Shown here piece by piece: positions 10,532 through 20,523 of a DNA stretch of 64,000 bases. Position numbers and translations under genes: made by a program. The notes below the pieces were generated by a model that was given only the letters and a program-made list of their open reading frames with translations, made no database searches and was not told where the DNA came from. Origin of the DNA: Dyella tabacisoli (GTDB taxonomy: Bacteria > Pseudomonadota > Gammaproteobacteria > Xanthomonadales > Rhodanobacteraceae); the NCBI RefSeq assembly GCF_003350925.1, contig NZ_KZ857175.1, positions 1 through 64,000 of the forward strand. Direction: 5' to 3'. Numbering within the stretch: position 1 is the stretch's first letter; every line of letters starts with the position of its first letter.

Positions 10532-11676
10532 AGATCACCAGCGTCAAGACTTTCCTGGTGCCGCCGCGTTGGCTTTTTGTTCGCATCGAAACCGATGCGG
10601 GCATCGTCGGCTGGGGTGAGCCGGTGGTCGAAGGCCGCGCGCACACGGTTGCGGCAGCGGTCGACGAATTGTCCGATTATCTGGTCGGCAAAGACCCCGG
10701 ACCTATCGAAGATCTCTGGAGTGTGATGTACCGCGGCGGCTTTTATCGCGGCGGCCCGATCTTGATGAGCGCGATCGCCGGCATCGACCAGGCGCTGTGG
10801 GACATCAAGGGCAAACATCTGGGCGTGCCTGTTCACGTGCTGCTCGGCGGCCCGGTGCGCGAACGCATTCGGGTTTATTCATGGATCGGCGGCGACCGTC
10901 CGGCCGATACCGCGCGCGCCGCGCAAGAGGCGGTGGCGCGCGGCTTTACCGCGGTCAAGATGAACGGCACCGAGGAAATGCACTTCGTCGATACCTACGA
11001 CAAGGTCGAGCGCGTGCTTGAAAACGTGCAGGCCGTGCGCGATGCCGTTGGTCCGCATATCGGACTCGGGGTCGATTTTCACGGACGCGTACACAAGCCG
11101 ATGGCCAAGGTGCTGATGCGCGAACTGGCGCCATACCAATTGATGTTTATCGAAGAGCCGGTGCTGTCCGAGCATCTGGAGGCCATCCCCGAACTTGCGG
11201 CGATGGCCTCTGCACCGATCGCACTCGGCGAGCGTCTGTATTCCCGCTACGACTTCAAGCGCGTATTGCAGATGGGTGGCGTGGACATCATCCAGCCCGA
11301 TCCTTCCCATGCCGGCGGCATCACCGAAACACGCAAGATCGCGGCCATGGCCGAGGCCTACGACGTGGCGCTGGCCTTGCATTGTCCGCTGGGGCCGATT
11401 GCCTTGGCGGCGAATCTGCAGCTCGATGCCGTATGCCACAACGCCTTTATCCAGGAACAAAGCCTGGGCATTCACTACAACGCGGCCAATGATCTGCTCG
11501 ACTATGTCGCCGATCGCAGCGTGTTCGCCTACGAGCAAGGCTACGTGACGATTCCCGGCGGCCCCGGCCTCGGCATCGAGGTCAATGAAGCCTATGTGAT
11601 CGAGCGCGCCGCGGTGGGGCATCGCTGGCGCAATCCGCTCTGGCGCCATGCCGACGGCAGCGTGGCCGAATGGTGA
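10528..11676 (+). CDS. dgoD: D-galactonate dehydratase
   Basis: Dehydrates D-galactonate to KDGal. The enolase-superfamily enzyme has 382 residues, the same length as E. coli DgoD, and is recognisably collinear with it from MKITSVKTF to the C-terminal NPLWRH...VAEW. Metal and catalytic motifs are visible: GVDFHGRV (Asp plus catalytic His), [21 protein letters not shown], and the second His in [10 protein letters not shown]. The start overlaps the dgoA stop by 4 bases. Confidence 0.96.
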   Translation: MKITSVKTFLVPPRWLFVRIETDAGIVGWGEPVVEGRAHTVAAAVDELSDYLVGKDPGPIEDLWSVMYRGGFYRGGPILMSAIAGIDQALWDIKGKHLGVPVHVLLGGPVRERIRVYSWIGGDRPADTARAAQEAVARGFTAVKMNGTEEMHFVDTYDKVERVLENVQAVRDAVGPHIGLGVDFHGRVHKPMAKVLMRELAPYQLMFIEEPVLSEHLEAIPELAAMASAPIALGERLYSRYDFKRVLQMGGVDIIQPDPSHAGGITETRKIAAMAEAYDVALALHCPLGPIALAANLQLDAVCHNAFIQEQSLGIHYNAANDLLDYVADRSVFAYEQGYVTIPGGPGLGIEVNEAYVIERAAVGHRWRNPLWRHADGSVAEW

Positions 11677-12452
11677 GCATGCCGATGACGCCGACCTTTG
11701 CCCATTACCCAAGCCTCGCCGGCCGCAGTGTGCTGATTACCGGAGGCGCCAGTGGGATCGGCGCTTCATTCGTCGAGCACTTCGCGCGTCAAGGCGCGCG
11801 CGTGGGCTTTGTGGACCTGGACGACGCGGCCGCCGTCGAGCTGCTGACCCAGCTAACCGATGTGCCGTACGCGCCGGTGTATCGGCATTGCGACATCACC
11901 AGTCTCGACGCCTTGCAGATCGCCATCGAGGCGCTGCGTGAAGCGAATGGCCCGTTTTCGGTACTCATCAACAGTGCGGCCAACGATGTGCGTCACGCAC
12001 TGAGTGACGTCGACGCGCTGGCCTTCGAACGCAGTGTGGCGGTGAATCTTCGCCATCAGGTCTTTGCGACCAAGGCGGTGATTCCCGATATGCAGCAACT
12101 CGGCGGCGGCTCGATCATCTGCTTGGGCTCGACCGGCTGGATTCAGAAGAATGCCGGTTACCCGCTCTACGCGATGGCCAAGGCGGCCGTGCATGGCTTC
12201 GTCAACGGCATGGCGCGCGAGCTTGGCGCGCATCACATCCGCATCAACTGCCTGGTGCCCGGCTGGGTCATCACCGAGAAGCAACGCAAACTTTGGCTCG
12301 ACGCGGAAGGCGAGGCGGCGATCAAGCGCATGCAGTGCATGCCGGGACATCTCGACGCGGCCGATCTGGCACGCGCCGCGCTGTTCCTGGCCGCCGATGA
12401 CAGCCGCATGTGCACGGGCCAGGACTTCATCGTGGACGGTGGCTGGGTATGA
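11670..12452 (+). CDS. SDR sugar 1-dehydrogenase (probable galactose dehydrogenase)
   Basis: NAD(P)-dependent short-chain dehydrogenase of 260 residues that probably oxidises D-galactose at C1 to the lactone. It has the Rossmann motif TGGASGIG, catalytic Ser (CLGSTGW) and YAMAK (Tyr-x-x-x-Lys), with a C-terminal [15 protein letters not shown]. It resembles the Caulobacter xylose dehydrogenase type (YPSL-G-K/R-V-ITGG start, NLRH, DxGW end), so xylose or arabinose activity is possible; the dgo context argues for galactose. Start codons at 11670, 11679 and 11685 are in frame. The last aligns best with relatives and the first overlaps the dgoD stop. Confidence 0.82.
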   Translation: MVSMPMTPTFAHYPSLAGRSVLITGGASGIGASFVEHFARQGARVGFVDLDDAAAVELLTQLTDVPYAPVYRHCDITSLDALQIAIEALREANGPFSVLINSAANDVRHALSDVDALAFERSVAVNLRHQVFATKAVIPDMQQLGGGSIICLGSTGWIQKNAGYPLYAMAKAAVHGFVNGMARELGAHHIRINCLVPGWVITEKQRKLWLDAEGEAAIKRMQCMPGHLDAADLARAALFLAADDSRMCTGQDFIVDGGWV

Positions 12453-13345
12453 CCGCAGCGATCCGGGTGGCTCATGCAGGGCCGCACACGCTCGGCGAGG
12501 GGGTGCTGTGGGACGACCGCACGCAGTGTGTGTTCTGGACTGACATTGCCGGCTCCCGGCTGTGGCGGCTGCACCCGGCCGATGGCAGCGTGACCCATTG
12601 GGATATGCCTGAGCGGCTGGCGTCGTTCGCCTTGTGCGAGACGGACGGATGGCTGTTGCTGGCACTGGCGTCGCAGTTGGCGTTTTTCCATCTTCAAGAC
12701 CAGCGATTGCAGCCGCTGCATGCGATCGAGCCGGGCTTGCCAACCCGCGCCAACGACGGCGCCTGCGATCGCCAGGGGCGTTTCGTCTTCGGCACTTTGC
12801 ACGAGCCGGTCCATGGTCCGAAGCGGCCGATTGGCGGTTTATATCGGCTGCATCACGATTTATCGCTGGAACCATTGCCGCTGCCGGGCATGGCCATCAG
12901 CAATAGCATCGCGTTCAGCCCGGCCGGCGACCGCATGTATTTCTGCGATTCGCCCACGCGCCAGATCCTTTGCTGCGATTACGGCAACTTGCTTGGCGCG
13001 CCGCGGGTGTTCGTCGATCTTGGCGATATCGAAGGCGAGCCCGACGGCTCCACGGTCGATGCGCAAGGTGCGCTATGGAATGCGCAATGGGGCATGCATC
13101 GAGTGGTGCGCTATCTCCCCGACGGTCGCGAAAACCGCATCGTTGCGATGCCTGCGCGCCAACCCACACGGCCGGCCTTGGGCGGCACGAATTTGCAAAC
13201 GCTTTACGTCACCAGTGCATGTGACGGCCTTACCGAGTCCCAGCTTGCGGATGATCCGCTGGCTGGGGCGCTGTTCGCTTTCGATGTCGAGGTTACCGGG
13301 TTGCGCGAGCCGCGCTTTGCCGGCGTACCGACCCATGATGGATAG
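12449..13345 (+). CDS. SMP-30/gluconolactonase family sugar lactonase
   Basis: Likely opens the galactonolactone produced by the upstream dehydrogenase to galactonate. The 298-residue beta-propeller has the SMP-30 metal ligands in context: Glu in GEGVLWDD, Asn in RANDGACD, Asn in SNSIAFSP and Asp in [19 protein letters not shown]. The frame begins at 12410, but ATG 12449 overlaps the SDR stop as ATGA. It completes the oxidative (De Ley-Doudoroff-type) route encoded by its neighbours. Sugar specificity cannot be read from the sequence. Confidence 0.85.
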   Translation: MTAAIRVAHAGPHTLGEGVLWDDRTQCVFWTDIAGSRLWRLHPADGSVTHWDMPERLASFALCETDGWLLLALASQLAFFHLQDQRLQPLHAIEPGLPTRANDGACDRQGRFVFGTLHEPVHGPKRPIGGLYRLHHDLSLEPLPLPGMAISNSIAFSPAGDRMYFCDSPTRQILCCDYGNLLGAPRVFVDLGDIEGEPDGSTVDAQGALWNAQWGMHRVVRYLPDGRENRIVAMPARQPTRPALGGTNLQTLYVTSACDGLTESQLADDPLAGALFAFDVEVTGLREPRFAGVPTHDG

Positions 13346-13398
13346 CCGATTGGACGCAGTGCTGTCGATCCGTCTCCCGTGACCGCAGGAATCCACCC

Positions 13399-14868
13399 AT
13401 GAATACTGTTGCTCCGGCTCCCGCCGCATCATCTGCCCTACCCGCACCGGCCTCTCGAACCACCGCCATCTTTACCTGCATTCTCGCCGCGCTCGCGGGC
13501 CTGATGTTCGGCCTCGACATCGGCGTGATTTCGGGGGCGAGCCAGTTCATCCAGAAAGACTTCCAGGTCTCCGATCATATGATCGAGTGGATCGTCAGCA
13601 GCATGATGCTTGGCGCCGCCATCGGCGCCTTGGCCGCGAGCTGGATGTCGGCCGCGCTCGGTCGCAAGCGTTCGCTGATTCTCGGTGCCGTTCTGTTTGT
13701 CGCCGGCTCGGTGCTGTGCGGTGCGGCGTGGTCGCCGGAGGCATTGATCGCCGCGCGTTTCGTATTGGGCCTGGCTATCGGCATCGCCACCTTTACCGCG
13801 CCGCTATATCTGGCCGAGGTGGCGCCAGAGCATATTCGCGGTGCGATGATTTCGCTGTATCAGCTAATGATTACCATCGGCATTCTGGTGGCGTTCCTGT
13901 CCGATACCGCTTTCAGCTACAGCGGCAACTGGCGCTGGATGCTCGGCGTGATCGCCATTCCCGGCGCGCTGTTTCTTATCGGCGTGTTCTTTCTGCCCGA
14001 TAGCCCGCGCTGGTTGATGATGCGCGGCCGCACCAGCGAGGCGGTATCTGTGCTTACGCGTTTGCGCGGCGACGAGGCCGTGGTGCATCGAGAGATTGCC
14101 GATATTGCCGAACAGCTCAAGACACCGCAGCTTGGCTGGCACCTGTTTCTTGAGAACTCGAACTTCCGTCGCTCGGTGGGCCTGGGTGTATTGCTGCAGT
14201 TGATGCAGCAGTTCACCGGCATGAACGTGGTGATGTACTACGCGCCGCGCATCTTCGAGAACATGGGCTACGACACGCATGCGCAGATGTGGTTTACCGC
14301 CATCGTCGGGCTTACCAATGTACTGGCCACCTTTATCGCCATCGGCCTGGTCGATCGGCTGGGCCGCAAGCCGATTCTCTACGTCGGCTTTGTGGTGATG
14401 GCGCTTGGCCTGGGCATCGTGGGCACGATGATGCACACCGGCATCAGCGGTCACACCCAGCAGATGTTCACCGTAGCGATGCTGTTGCTGTTTATCGTCG
14501 GCTTCGCGATGTCTGCCGGCCCGTTGGTATGGACGCTGTGCTCGGAAGTGCAGCCGTTGAAGGGGCGCGACTTCGGCATCGGATGCTCCACGGTGACCAA
14601 CTGGGTCGCCAACATGATCGTGGGCGCCACCTTTCTCACCCTGCTCAACGGCATCGGCAATGCCGCCACGTTCTGGCTTTACGCAGCGCTGAACCTGGTG
14701 TTTATCGGCTTTACCTTCTGGCTGGTGCCGGAGACCCGTGGCATCACCCTGGAGAAGATCGAGCAAAGGCTGATGCAAGGGCGTCGCCTGCGCGATATCG
14801 GACGCAGCTCGAAAGACGGTGAAGATGCCTTGGCTACGGCCGACGGCGCCATCGTGGAAGCGGGCTGA
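13399..14868 (+). CDS. MFS sugar porter (GalP/AraE/XylE type)
   Basis: Proton-linked monosaccharide importer with 489 residues and twelve predicted membrane helices. Sugar-porter hallmarks are [11 protein letters not shown] in helix 1, GRKRSL after helix 2, [10 protein letters not shown] and [23 protein letters not shown] before the central loop, [14 protein letters not shown] in helix 7, DRLGRKP and the closing PETRGITLE. As last gene of the dgo block it most likely brings in galactose released by the secreted galactosidases encoded further along. A perfect hairpin follows its stop. Confidence 0.9.
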   Translation: MNTVAPAPAASSALPAPASRTTAIFTCILAALAGLMFGLDIGVISGASQFIQKDFQVSDHMIEWIVSSMMLGAAIGALAASWMSAALGRKRSLILGAVLFVAGSVLCGAAWSPEALIAARFVLGLAIGIATFTAPLYLAEVAPEHIRGAMISLYQLMITIGILVAFLSDTAFSYSGNWRWMLGVIAIPGALFLIGVFFLPDSPRWLMMRGRTSEAVSVLTRLRGDEAVVHREIADIAEQLKTPQLGWHLFLENSNFRRSVGLGVLLQLMQQFTGMNVVMYYAPRIFENMGYDTHAQMWFTAIVGLTNVLATFIAIGLVDRLGRKPILYVGFVVMALGLGIVGTMMHTGISGHTQQMFTVAMLLLFIVGFAMSAGPLVWTLCSEVQPLKGRDFGIGCSTVTNWVANMIVGATFLTLLNGIGNAATFWLYAALNLVFIGFTFWLVPETRGITLEKIEQRLMQGRRLRDIGRSSKDGEDALATADGAIVEAG

Positions 14869-14880
14869 CCGACCACGTCA

Positions 14881-14906
14881 CCCATCACTGCTATGGCAGT
14901 GATGGG
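14881..14906. terminator. Hairpin after the dgo/porter operon
   Basis: Perfect 11-base stem (CCCATCACTGC / GCAGTGATGGG) with a 4-base loop, 12 bases after the porter stop and between convergent genes. It lacks a T-tract on either side, so it may act as an RNA-protective or weak bidirectional terminator rather than a classic intrinsic one. Confidence 0.5.
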
Positions 14907-14960
14907 GGGCGATGCTCTCGGCGATCGTGACGAAAACAGGTATGGGTCGAACCGCGAAGT

Positions 14961-16382
14961 TCATTGCGCGGGCGGCAACTGATCCAGCTTGTCGATTGCG
15001 ATAAAAATATCGCGGCCAAAGCGCTGCTCGTCAGGGGCGGTCGACGCGGGAAACTTGGTGACGATATCGGGCGGCACGCCGTTGACTTCGAAGACGGTGC
15101 CGCGCGGGTTCATGTAGATCTCGTTGGACAGGGACAGCGTCCATCCATTGGGAAGTATCTTTTCCAGGCGGTCGGACAACACACCACGTGTGGGCTGCCC
15201 GATCTGTATCGTCGATGGCAATGCGCGCAGTGCCATGGTGGCTGTCTCGGCGGCACTGACGGTGAAGTCACTGGTCAGTACCGCAATGGGTACGGGCAAT
15301 GTCCGTCCTGAATTGGGCTGCACCTTCATATAGAACGCTGGATGCGTCTGGTTTTTTTCGTAGGCGCGTTTGCTCCAGGCAGGTCGCGGCACCTTGGTGA
15401 AATGTCCGGCAATCGCCAGTGCGATGGCGTCTTCGCCGCCACCGTTGTAGCGCAGATCGACAACGATACCCTTGACGCCGGCGAGTGCGCCGACCACTTC
15501 GTCCAGCGCGGCATTGGCCGACTGAACTCTGGTGTCGAGCGGGATAGCCTCGTTTTCCCCTTTGCCGAACCGATCCATGCTGAAGATCGCGACGTAGCCA
15601 TATGACGCGTCGGCTTGCCTCGATGCGTCTTTAGGTTTTAGACGGCCATACCACACCACGCCGTTGCCGGTGCCCTTGGCGGGATTTGCCAGCGGCGAGC
15701 CAGGCCCCTTGAGATAGGCGACCAGGGCCGGTTGCAAATAATGGTCATCCAGCAGCACCGGGCCATGGGGCCCCACCTGCGTGGCGACGGGGAATTTTTT
15801 GACGTGCGCGATGCGCTTGCCGTCGGACAGGCGCACGTGGGTATCGGCCAGGAGGGCAAGCATGTCCGCAAAAATCGGAAACGGATCGCCGTCCTTGGGC
15901 AGCGCGGCGACTCTGGGGCGATACTTTTCCCGCACCGCGTCCCAATTCACGCCGTGAGCAGCGAAAAACGCGTAATGCGTATCGAAGGTCTGCCATAGGT
16001 AGTCGAAGTTTCTCAGCGGGTCGCGGTCGGGTTTCTGCGATGCGTTGGCACAGGCAGGCGGAAGCTGAGAAAGCGGCTCCACCGTCATGCCGGAAACCAT
16101 CAAATGCCAGGGTGAGCCTGCGTCCGGCGAGTTGCGGGCCCAGTCGCCATAGCCGCCGCTGAATTGAGCCGGCGTCATGCGTGACTGTGGCAGGCATTGC
16201 GCGCCGAGCACGTCATAAAGCGTTATGCGTCCGGGCTCGACCTGAAAAACCGAACCGTAACCTTGCGTTCGCCAGACCCCTGCCGGCAACGTCTGCTTTG
16301 ATGTGGCGGCGAAACTGCCAGTGCAGGCAAAGAGCAGCAGCCATGTAAGCAATTTTGCTATCTGACATTGCAACGACATCAT
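14961..16382 (-). CDS. Secreted S41-family peptidase
   Basis: Probable periplasmic serine protease of the C-terminal-processing/tricorn-like S41 family (473 residues). A signal peptide (LLTWLLLFACTGSFA, cleavage near residue 26) is followed by an IRBP-like helical segment and the peptidase core. The core shows GIVVDLRYNGGGEDA and the nucleophile region LTSDFTVSAAETATMAL, then the loop around QPTRGVLSD. There is no clear PDZ domain. It lies downstream of the RiPP-type cluster on the same strand, but 357 bases away across palindromic repeats, so a link is only speculative. Confidence 0.8.
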   Translation of the reverse strand: MMSLQCQIAKLLTWLLLFACTGSFAATSKQTLPAGVWRTQGYGSVFQVEPGRITLYDVLGAQCLPQSRMTPAQFSGGYGDWARNSPDAGSPWHLMVSGMTVEPLSQLPPACANASQKPDRDPLRNFDYLWQTFDTHYAFFAAHGVNWDAVREKYRPRVAALPKDGDPFPIFADMLALLADTHVRLSDGKRIAHVKKFPVATQVGPHGPVLLDDHYLQPALVAYLKGPGSPLANPAKGTGNGVVWYGRLKPKDASRQADASYGYVAIFSMDRFGKGENEAIPLDTRVQSANAALDEVVGALAGVKGIVVDLRYNGGGEDAIALAIAGHFTKVPRPAWSKRAYEKNQTHPAFYMKVQPNSGRTLPVPIAVLTSDFTVSAAETATMALRALPSTIQIGQPTRGVLSDRLEKILPNGWTLSLSNEIYMNPRGTVFEVNGVPPDIVTKFPASTAPDEQRFGRDIFIAIDKLDQLPPAQ

Positions 16383-16546
16383 CGCGACCGCCTCGCCAAG
16401 ACATGTTTTTCGAGGCTACGCTCAATCATGCAAGGCCTCAATGGCGTGGTACACCGCTTTATGTCTTATGTGAATTCAAGGCGTATCGGATCGACCTTTG
16501 TTGTGCCTGTCGCGGCGGCAGGTATCCACCTCGGCGCTTGGGGTGG

Positions 16547-16573
16547 GTTGGGGTGAGCAAAGCGAACCCCAAC
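16547..16573. repeat. REP-like palindrome, copy 1
   Basis: GTTGGGGT at the left and ACCCCAAC-type right arm (GTTGGGGT-GAGC-AAA-GC-GAACCCCAAC, 27 bases) form a stem-loop. Palindromes of this form are dispersed between genes in many Xanthomonadales genomes (from general knowledge). Confidence 0.65.
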
Positions 16574-16605
16574 ATGCCACGGTCGGGCATCGTATTGGGT
16601 GCTAC

Positions 16606-16633
16606 GTTGGGGTTCGCTCACGCTCACCCCAAC
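16606..16633. repeat. REP-like palindrome, copy 2
   Basis: Second copy in inverted orientation: left arm GTTGGGGTTCGC, right arm GCTCACCCCAAC (28 bases). The pair of inverted units 32 bases apart is the arrangement typical of REP doublets (BIME-like). Confidence 0.65.
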
Positions 16634-16739
16634 CTACCGCTCACCCCAACGGCATGGTCCAGCATTCAGTTCGAACGGGCGGACGGCGTGGTGGTCGAAT
16701 GCCGTTAGCGGGTGCGGGCTTTGTTGCTTTTTCGTGACG

Positions 16740-17741
16740 CTACGCAGGCGCCTTCAGCAACAGCAAATGGAGGAATCGCGTCGTGCGTTTGTCTTCGATG
16801 CAATGAATCAGCTTTGCTCCGGCGGCGCGATACATGGCACGCCAGGCGCGTTGATTGGGCGGCGGTACGCCTTGTCCTGAAATGGCCTGTACGTAATCGT
16901 GCAATAGGGTTTCGCGGCCGGCATCGCGGTAGCCATGGCCAAGGCGCCCGTAGTAATCGATGATTAGCAGAAGGCGCTGCGGAAATTGCCGGCGCATATG
17001 GCTCAGCCACGCTTCCGCTGCGGAGCTGCCCTTCGCAAACAGCTCATTCACGAGATCGCCGGCAACGATGGCCTCGACCTGCGACGATGCCTGCACCGAT
17101 AGCGTGCGCAACGGGTCTCGGCCATCGCCACGCATAATGCGTACGCGTGGTAAAACGCCGGTCTCGCGCAGTCTGGCGCGAGCCATCCGGCACATGGCTG
17201 GGTTTGCGTCGATGCCCCAGCCGCGAAACTCCGGGTCGTTCAGTGCCATATGCCGCAGCAGCGTGGCGGGACCACAGCCAAGGTCAAGCACGGCATGTAT
17301 GCCGAGCTGGTGGAGCAAGGCTGCGGGGGCCAATTCAGGACCCGAGGGCGGATGCAGGAAGGCGCGAGCATGCCGGATGCGATCGACCGCGTCGCCTGAG
17401 CGGCGTGGTTGACGCAGTAGCGACGGCAAGGCGATGGCGTTACCCAGGAAAGCACCCGCATAGAGGTCCAATACGAATCGTGCGGATGCATCGTAGGACG
17501 CGGTGACGATATAGCGTCGTCCGCGCTTGGCAAGCAGGTCGGTGCGGGCGACGGCGAATTCGAGCACGTTACCGAGCAAGGTCGAGTCCAGGCCAAATTC
17601 GGTCGCGAGGTCTTCGGTGCTGCGCGGCTTGGCCAGTGCTGCGAGAACGCCAAGATCGTGCAGAGTCGTCAGCGCATGGCTTAGCTGAAGGCCTTCGACA
17701 AGATCAAAAGCCGTCCAGGGTGGCGCCGATGCTGCACTCAA
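16740..17741 (-). CDS. SAM-dependent methyltransferase of the RiPP cluster
   Basis: Class-I methyltransferase of 333 residues. An N-terminal helical, winged-helix-like region (residues 10-100, LVEGLQLSHALTTLHDLGVL) resembles the dimerisation domain of small-molecule O/C-methyltransferases. The Rossmann core has motif I VLDLGCGPATLLRHMA near residue 155, then GIDANPAMCRMA and MRGDGRDPL. The start is TTG, overlapping the upstream radical SAM stop by 4 bases (17738-17741), so translation is coupled. In the related pathway I recall, the methyltransferase acts on the MNIO-generated keto-acid end group; that role here is inference. Confidence 0.82.
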   Translation of the reverse strand: MSAASAPPWTAFDLVEGLQLSHALTTLHDLGVLAALAKPRSTEDLATEFGLDSTLLGNVLEFAVARTDLLAKRGRRYIVTASYDASARFVLDLYAGAFLGNAIALPSLLRQPRRSGDAVDRIRHARAFLHPPSGPELAPAALLHQLGIHAVLDLGCGPATLLRHMALNDPEFRGWGIDANPAMCRMARARLRETGVLPRVRIMRGDGRDPLRTLSVQASSQVEAIVAGDLVNELFAKGSSAAEAWLSHMRRQFPQRLLLIIDYYGRLGHGYRDAGRETLLHDYVQAISGQGVPPPNQRAWRAMYRAAGAKLIHCIEDKRTTRFLHLLLLKAPA

Positions 17742-19717
17742 GCCAAGATGCTCAGCGGGTGTGGTGGCTCGACCAAGATCCCCGTCTCCACCAGCTCGCG
17801 GAAGAAGTTCGGATCCATGGGGGTACCGCCGGCGATGGCGCGGATCATCTCCGACACACTGTCGCAGCGTTGCGGTTGATTGAACAAACCGAGGATGACC
17901 CCGATGCCATTGTCGACGCGATAGCTGGCTGGCTTGGCCTGGCCAAAGTGCAGCACATAGGTGAAGCGTTCTTCGTCATCGTCGCCTTCAAGTATGTCGG
18001 CGCTGTCAGTGCAGTTTCGAATGCGGGAAAGCCAGTTTTCGCAGTCATGCAGATCGGGCAGGATTCTTACCCGCTCACTAAGCACGAAGGTTTGTTGCGG
18101 GCTGAACGTCGGTGCGGACACCGCCGGCGTATCGTGACCGGGCACCGTGCTCATGTCATGCAAGGCAAGGCCAAGGCGGAACACCGAAGTGAGATAGTGG
18201 TGGGGCCCGAATCGTTCGGCGATGAAGTCGGCCAATAGCGTTCCATCGGGCCGCCTCGCCGGGCTCAGGCGAGGGGTTTTGCGCGCCGCGAATGCGCGGA
18301 ACGCAGCGACGAACGAACTCAGCCGTCCCTCGAACCGGCGCAGGGTATAGCCGACCACCGTTGCGCCCACCCGGCGTAGAAGCTCGACGGTTAGCACAGC
18401 GAACGTATGATCTTCGCGTGGCAGCACGGCGGGATAGTGGAAATATGTCTGGAAGATATCAGGCGTTCCGGTGACCAGGTCGCGATCTTGCGCAGTCAAC
18501 AGATAGGTGTTGTATGGACTGGAATACCCGTCATAGCGAATTTCCGCGGAGTGCTCGGCGTACATGGGCGTGCCGGGCTCCGGTTGAAGAATGTGTAGCT
18601 GAGTGAGGCAGTTGGGTGTGAAGCAGCGTCCGATCATGTCCAGGGTGTCGTCCTGATCGGCACGATGCTCTTCGGGATAGCCGGTAATGAATGAGGCGGT
18701 GGTTTCAATGCCGAGTTGCGCGGCAATCGCCAGCGTGGGCTCAACGAGATCGAGGTCGAGCTTCTTCATGGTGATCTGCTGCATACGCTTGGAGCCGGTT
18801 TCGATCCCGAAATACAGGCCGATGCAGCCGGCCTCGGCCATCTTTTCAAGAAGCATCGGGTTAACGCAATCGACTCTTGCCGACACCCGCCAACGAAAGC
18901 CTCGCCCTTTTACCGCCTCGCAGAACTCCATCACCTTGCGCTTGTTGACCGTGAACATATCGTGGTCGAGCTTGAATTCGCTGTATCCGTAGCGCTCGCG
19001 CAGTTGCTCCAGCTCAAAGACAAGCCGCTCGGCGGATTTCAGCCGAAAGCTGCGTTGAAAAAAACCGGCGGTAGAGCAGAACGTGCACATGAATGGGCAG
19101 CCGCGACCCGCCTCGATCCTGAGCAAGTCCAGCCCCAGCTCGGCAATCGGATAATGATCGTAGGACAGCAACGGCAGGCGATCGAGATCTTCCACCTTCG
19201 GCTTTCCGGGCGTCATCTGGAACTCGCCACGACGGTCGCGCCAACTCAGGCCGGGCACCGAGATGAAATGCCGCTCGGGCAAAGCGCGAAGCACCGCTGG
19301 GAAGATCTCGTCGGCTTCGTGCCGCACAATCAGATCGAACTGGGGAAAGCGCTCCAAAATAAGCCGATCGAGCATCGTCGCATGCGGCCCTCCCAGCATG
19401 ATCGGCAACTCCGGCTCTTGCTGGCGCAGCAGTGCCGCCACGTTGATCGCGAAAAGAAAGCTGCAGCCCAGTGACGTAAATCCCACTGCCTCTGGGCGCT
19501 GGCTCAGAATCGCCGCTGCGGCCCGTTCGTAAAGCGTGTCGTCGTAGCGCAGCGTGCCGCAACGCAGTAGCCATTTGGGATCGTAAATGCGCACCGAATG
19601 GCCATGCGCCTCGGCTGCCGCCGCCAGGGCCAGCAGGCCCAAATGCGGATGCACGTCCAGCAGGCTAAGGTCGCCCTCTTCCGGCATGACGAGGTTATCA
19701 ACCAGGGTGAGCTGCAT
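17738..19717 (-). CDS. Cobalamin-binding radical SAM enzyme
   Basis: B12-dependent radical SAM protein (659 residues), probably a peptide C-methyltransferase. The N-terminal cobalamin-binding-like domain (residues 1-145) contains HPHLGLLALAAAAEAHGHSV and GGPHATMLDR. The radical SAM domain has the 4Fe-4S motif C207-x3-C211-x2-C214 (GCPFMCTFCS), then a GIETGSKR region and a long C-terminal extension of about 200 residues. The frame could open at 19825, but ATG 19717 begins at the conserved first strand and lies 2 bases after the stop of the gene before it. Expected to methylate an unactivated carbon of the precursor peptide. Confidence 0.88.
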   Translation of the reverse strand: MQLTLVDNLVMPEEGDLSLLDVHPHLGLLALAAAAEAHGHSVRIYDPKWLLRCGTLRYDDTLYERAAAAILSQRPEAVGFTSLGCSFLFAINVAALLRQQEPELPIMLGGPHATMLDRLILERFPQFDLIVRHEADEIFPAVLRALPERHFISVPGLSWRDRRGEFQMTPGKPKVEDLDRLPLLSYDHYPIAELGLDLLRIEAGRGCPFMCTFCSTAGFFQRSFRLKSAERLVFELEQLRERYGYSEFKLDHDMFTVNKRKVMEFCEAVKGRGFRWRVSARVDCVNPMLLEKMAEAGCIGLYFGIETGSKRMQQITMKKLDLDLVEPTLAIAAQLGIETTASFITGYPEEHRADQDDTLDMIGRCFTPNCLTQLHILQPEPGTPMYAEHSAEIRYDGYSSPYNTYLLTAQDRDLVTGTPDIFQTYFHYPAVLPREDHTFAVLTVELLRRVGATVVGYTLRRFEGRLSSFVAAFRAFAARKTPRLSPARRPDGTLLADFIAERFGPHHYLTSVFRLGLALHDMSTVPGHDTPAVSAPTFSPQQTFVLSERVRILPDLHDCENWLSRIRNCTDSADILEGDDDEERFTYVLHFGQAKPASYRVDNGIGVILGLFNQPQRCDSVSEMIRAIAGGTPMDPNFFRELVETGILVEPPHPLSILA

Positions 19718-19719
19718 AA

Positions 19720-20523
19720 TCAATGCCGCCTGATTCGATCGGGTAGGATAACGATGCCGAGTTTTGAAAATGCGCGTAATCCGCGGGAGACCGCGTTGCG
19801 TGCGTCGCGCCCGCCACCAAGGCATTGCGTCAGCGCGGATACCGAGCGTTGACCATCCAGCATAGACAGCAGGTAGAAACCAAGCTCATCCAGCGTCAAC
19901 ACGGCTGCCTGGTCACTCTCGGGCGCGCGCCAGAAACATAGGTGTTGCGGTTGCAGTGGTACGCGGCTCAGGTCGGGGGCGCTCGTATACAACATATCGG
20001 CGAGCGCGCGAGGGTCCGATTGCAGTTCGTGCAGCAGCACGGTGCCGCGCAGCCGTGGACAGGCCGTCACCGAGTTATCGACCGCTTCAGGCGTTTGTTC
20101 AAGCCATGGTCCCAGCCGGGCGATGGCATCTTCGTAGCGAATCACGTCCCATAGAAGTAGTTGCTCGCGTTTAGCCGGATCGATCCAGTCTGCGAGAAAG
20201 TCCAGAAGATCACCGGCCCTGGCCGCTGCGGAAGTGGCATACCGCAATTGTCGTTTTGAGCGGAACATCGCGTAGTCAGCAAACATGTCGATCTCGATCG
20301 ACGCGATGCTCATCAGGCGGAAGCTCAGCGGCATTTGCTCCCGCAGTGGGTTATGCCTCACCTTGACGGTTAATCCGGCAAATTTTCGAAGCGCCGCCAG
20401 ATCAAGTCCAGAAGGATCGACGCCGAGCTGACTTAGCAGTCCCGGCTGCCGGTCCCATTGCTCCAGCAACTGCGGTTGTTCGACCCCGGCAGCAAGCACG
20501 GCGTGCAAACGGTGCAGGTTCAT
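19720..20523 (-). CDS. MNIO partner protein with RRE-like C-terminus
   Basis: Protein of 267 residues coupled to the MNIO gene by an ATGA overlap (20520-20523). That is the position of the obligate partner/recognition protein in MNIO RiPP clusters (TglI/ApyI/HvfC-like role). The N-terminal 200 residues are helical and unfamiliar. The last 65 (LTLDELGFYLLSMLDGQRSV, then VSRGLRAFSKLGIVILP) look like a small winged helix of the PqqD/RRE type that binds leader peptides. No catalytic motif is visible. The partner role is inferred from position and fold resemblance. Confidence 0.65.
   Translation of the reverse strand: MNLHRLHAVLAAGVEQPQLLEQWDRQPGLLSQLGVDPSGLDLAALRKFAGLTVKVRHNPLREQMPLSFRLMSIASIEIDMFADYAMFRSKRQLRYATSAAARAGDLLDFLADWIDPAKREQLLLWDVIRYEDAIARLGPWLEQTPEAVDNSVTACPRLRGTVLLHELQSDPRALADMLYTSAPDLSRVPLQPQHLCFWRAPESDQAAVLTLDELGFYLLSMLDGQRSVSALTQCLGGGRDARNAVSRGLRAFSKLGIVILPDRIRRH

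Larger units (their letters stand above)
16383..16739. other. Gene-free gap with paired palindromes
   Basis: This 357-base gap separates the methyltransferase gene from the S41 peptidase. I see no credible gene in it. It carries two related palindromes (listed separately) and a third partial CTCACCCCAAC at 16640-16650. Confidence 0.6.
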
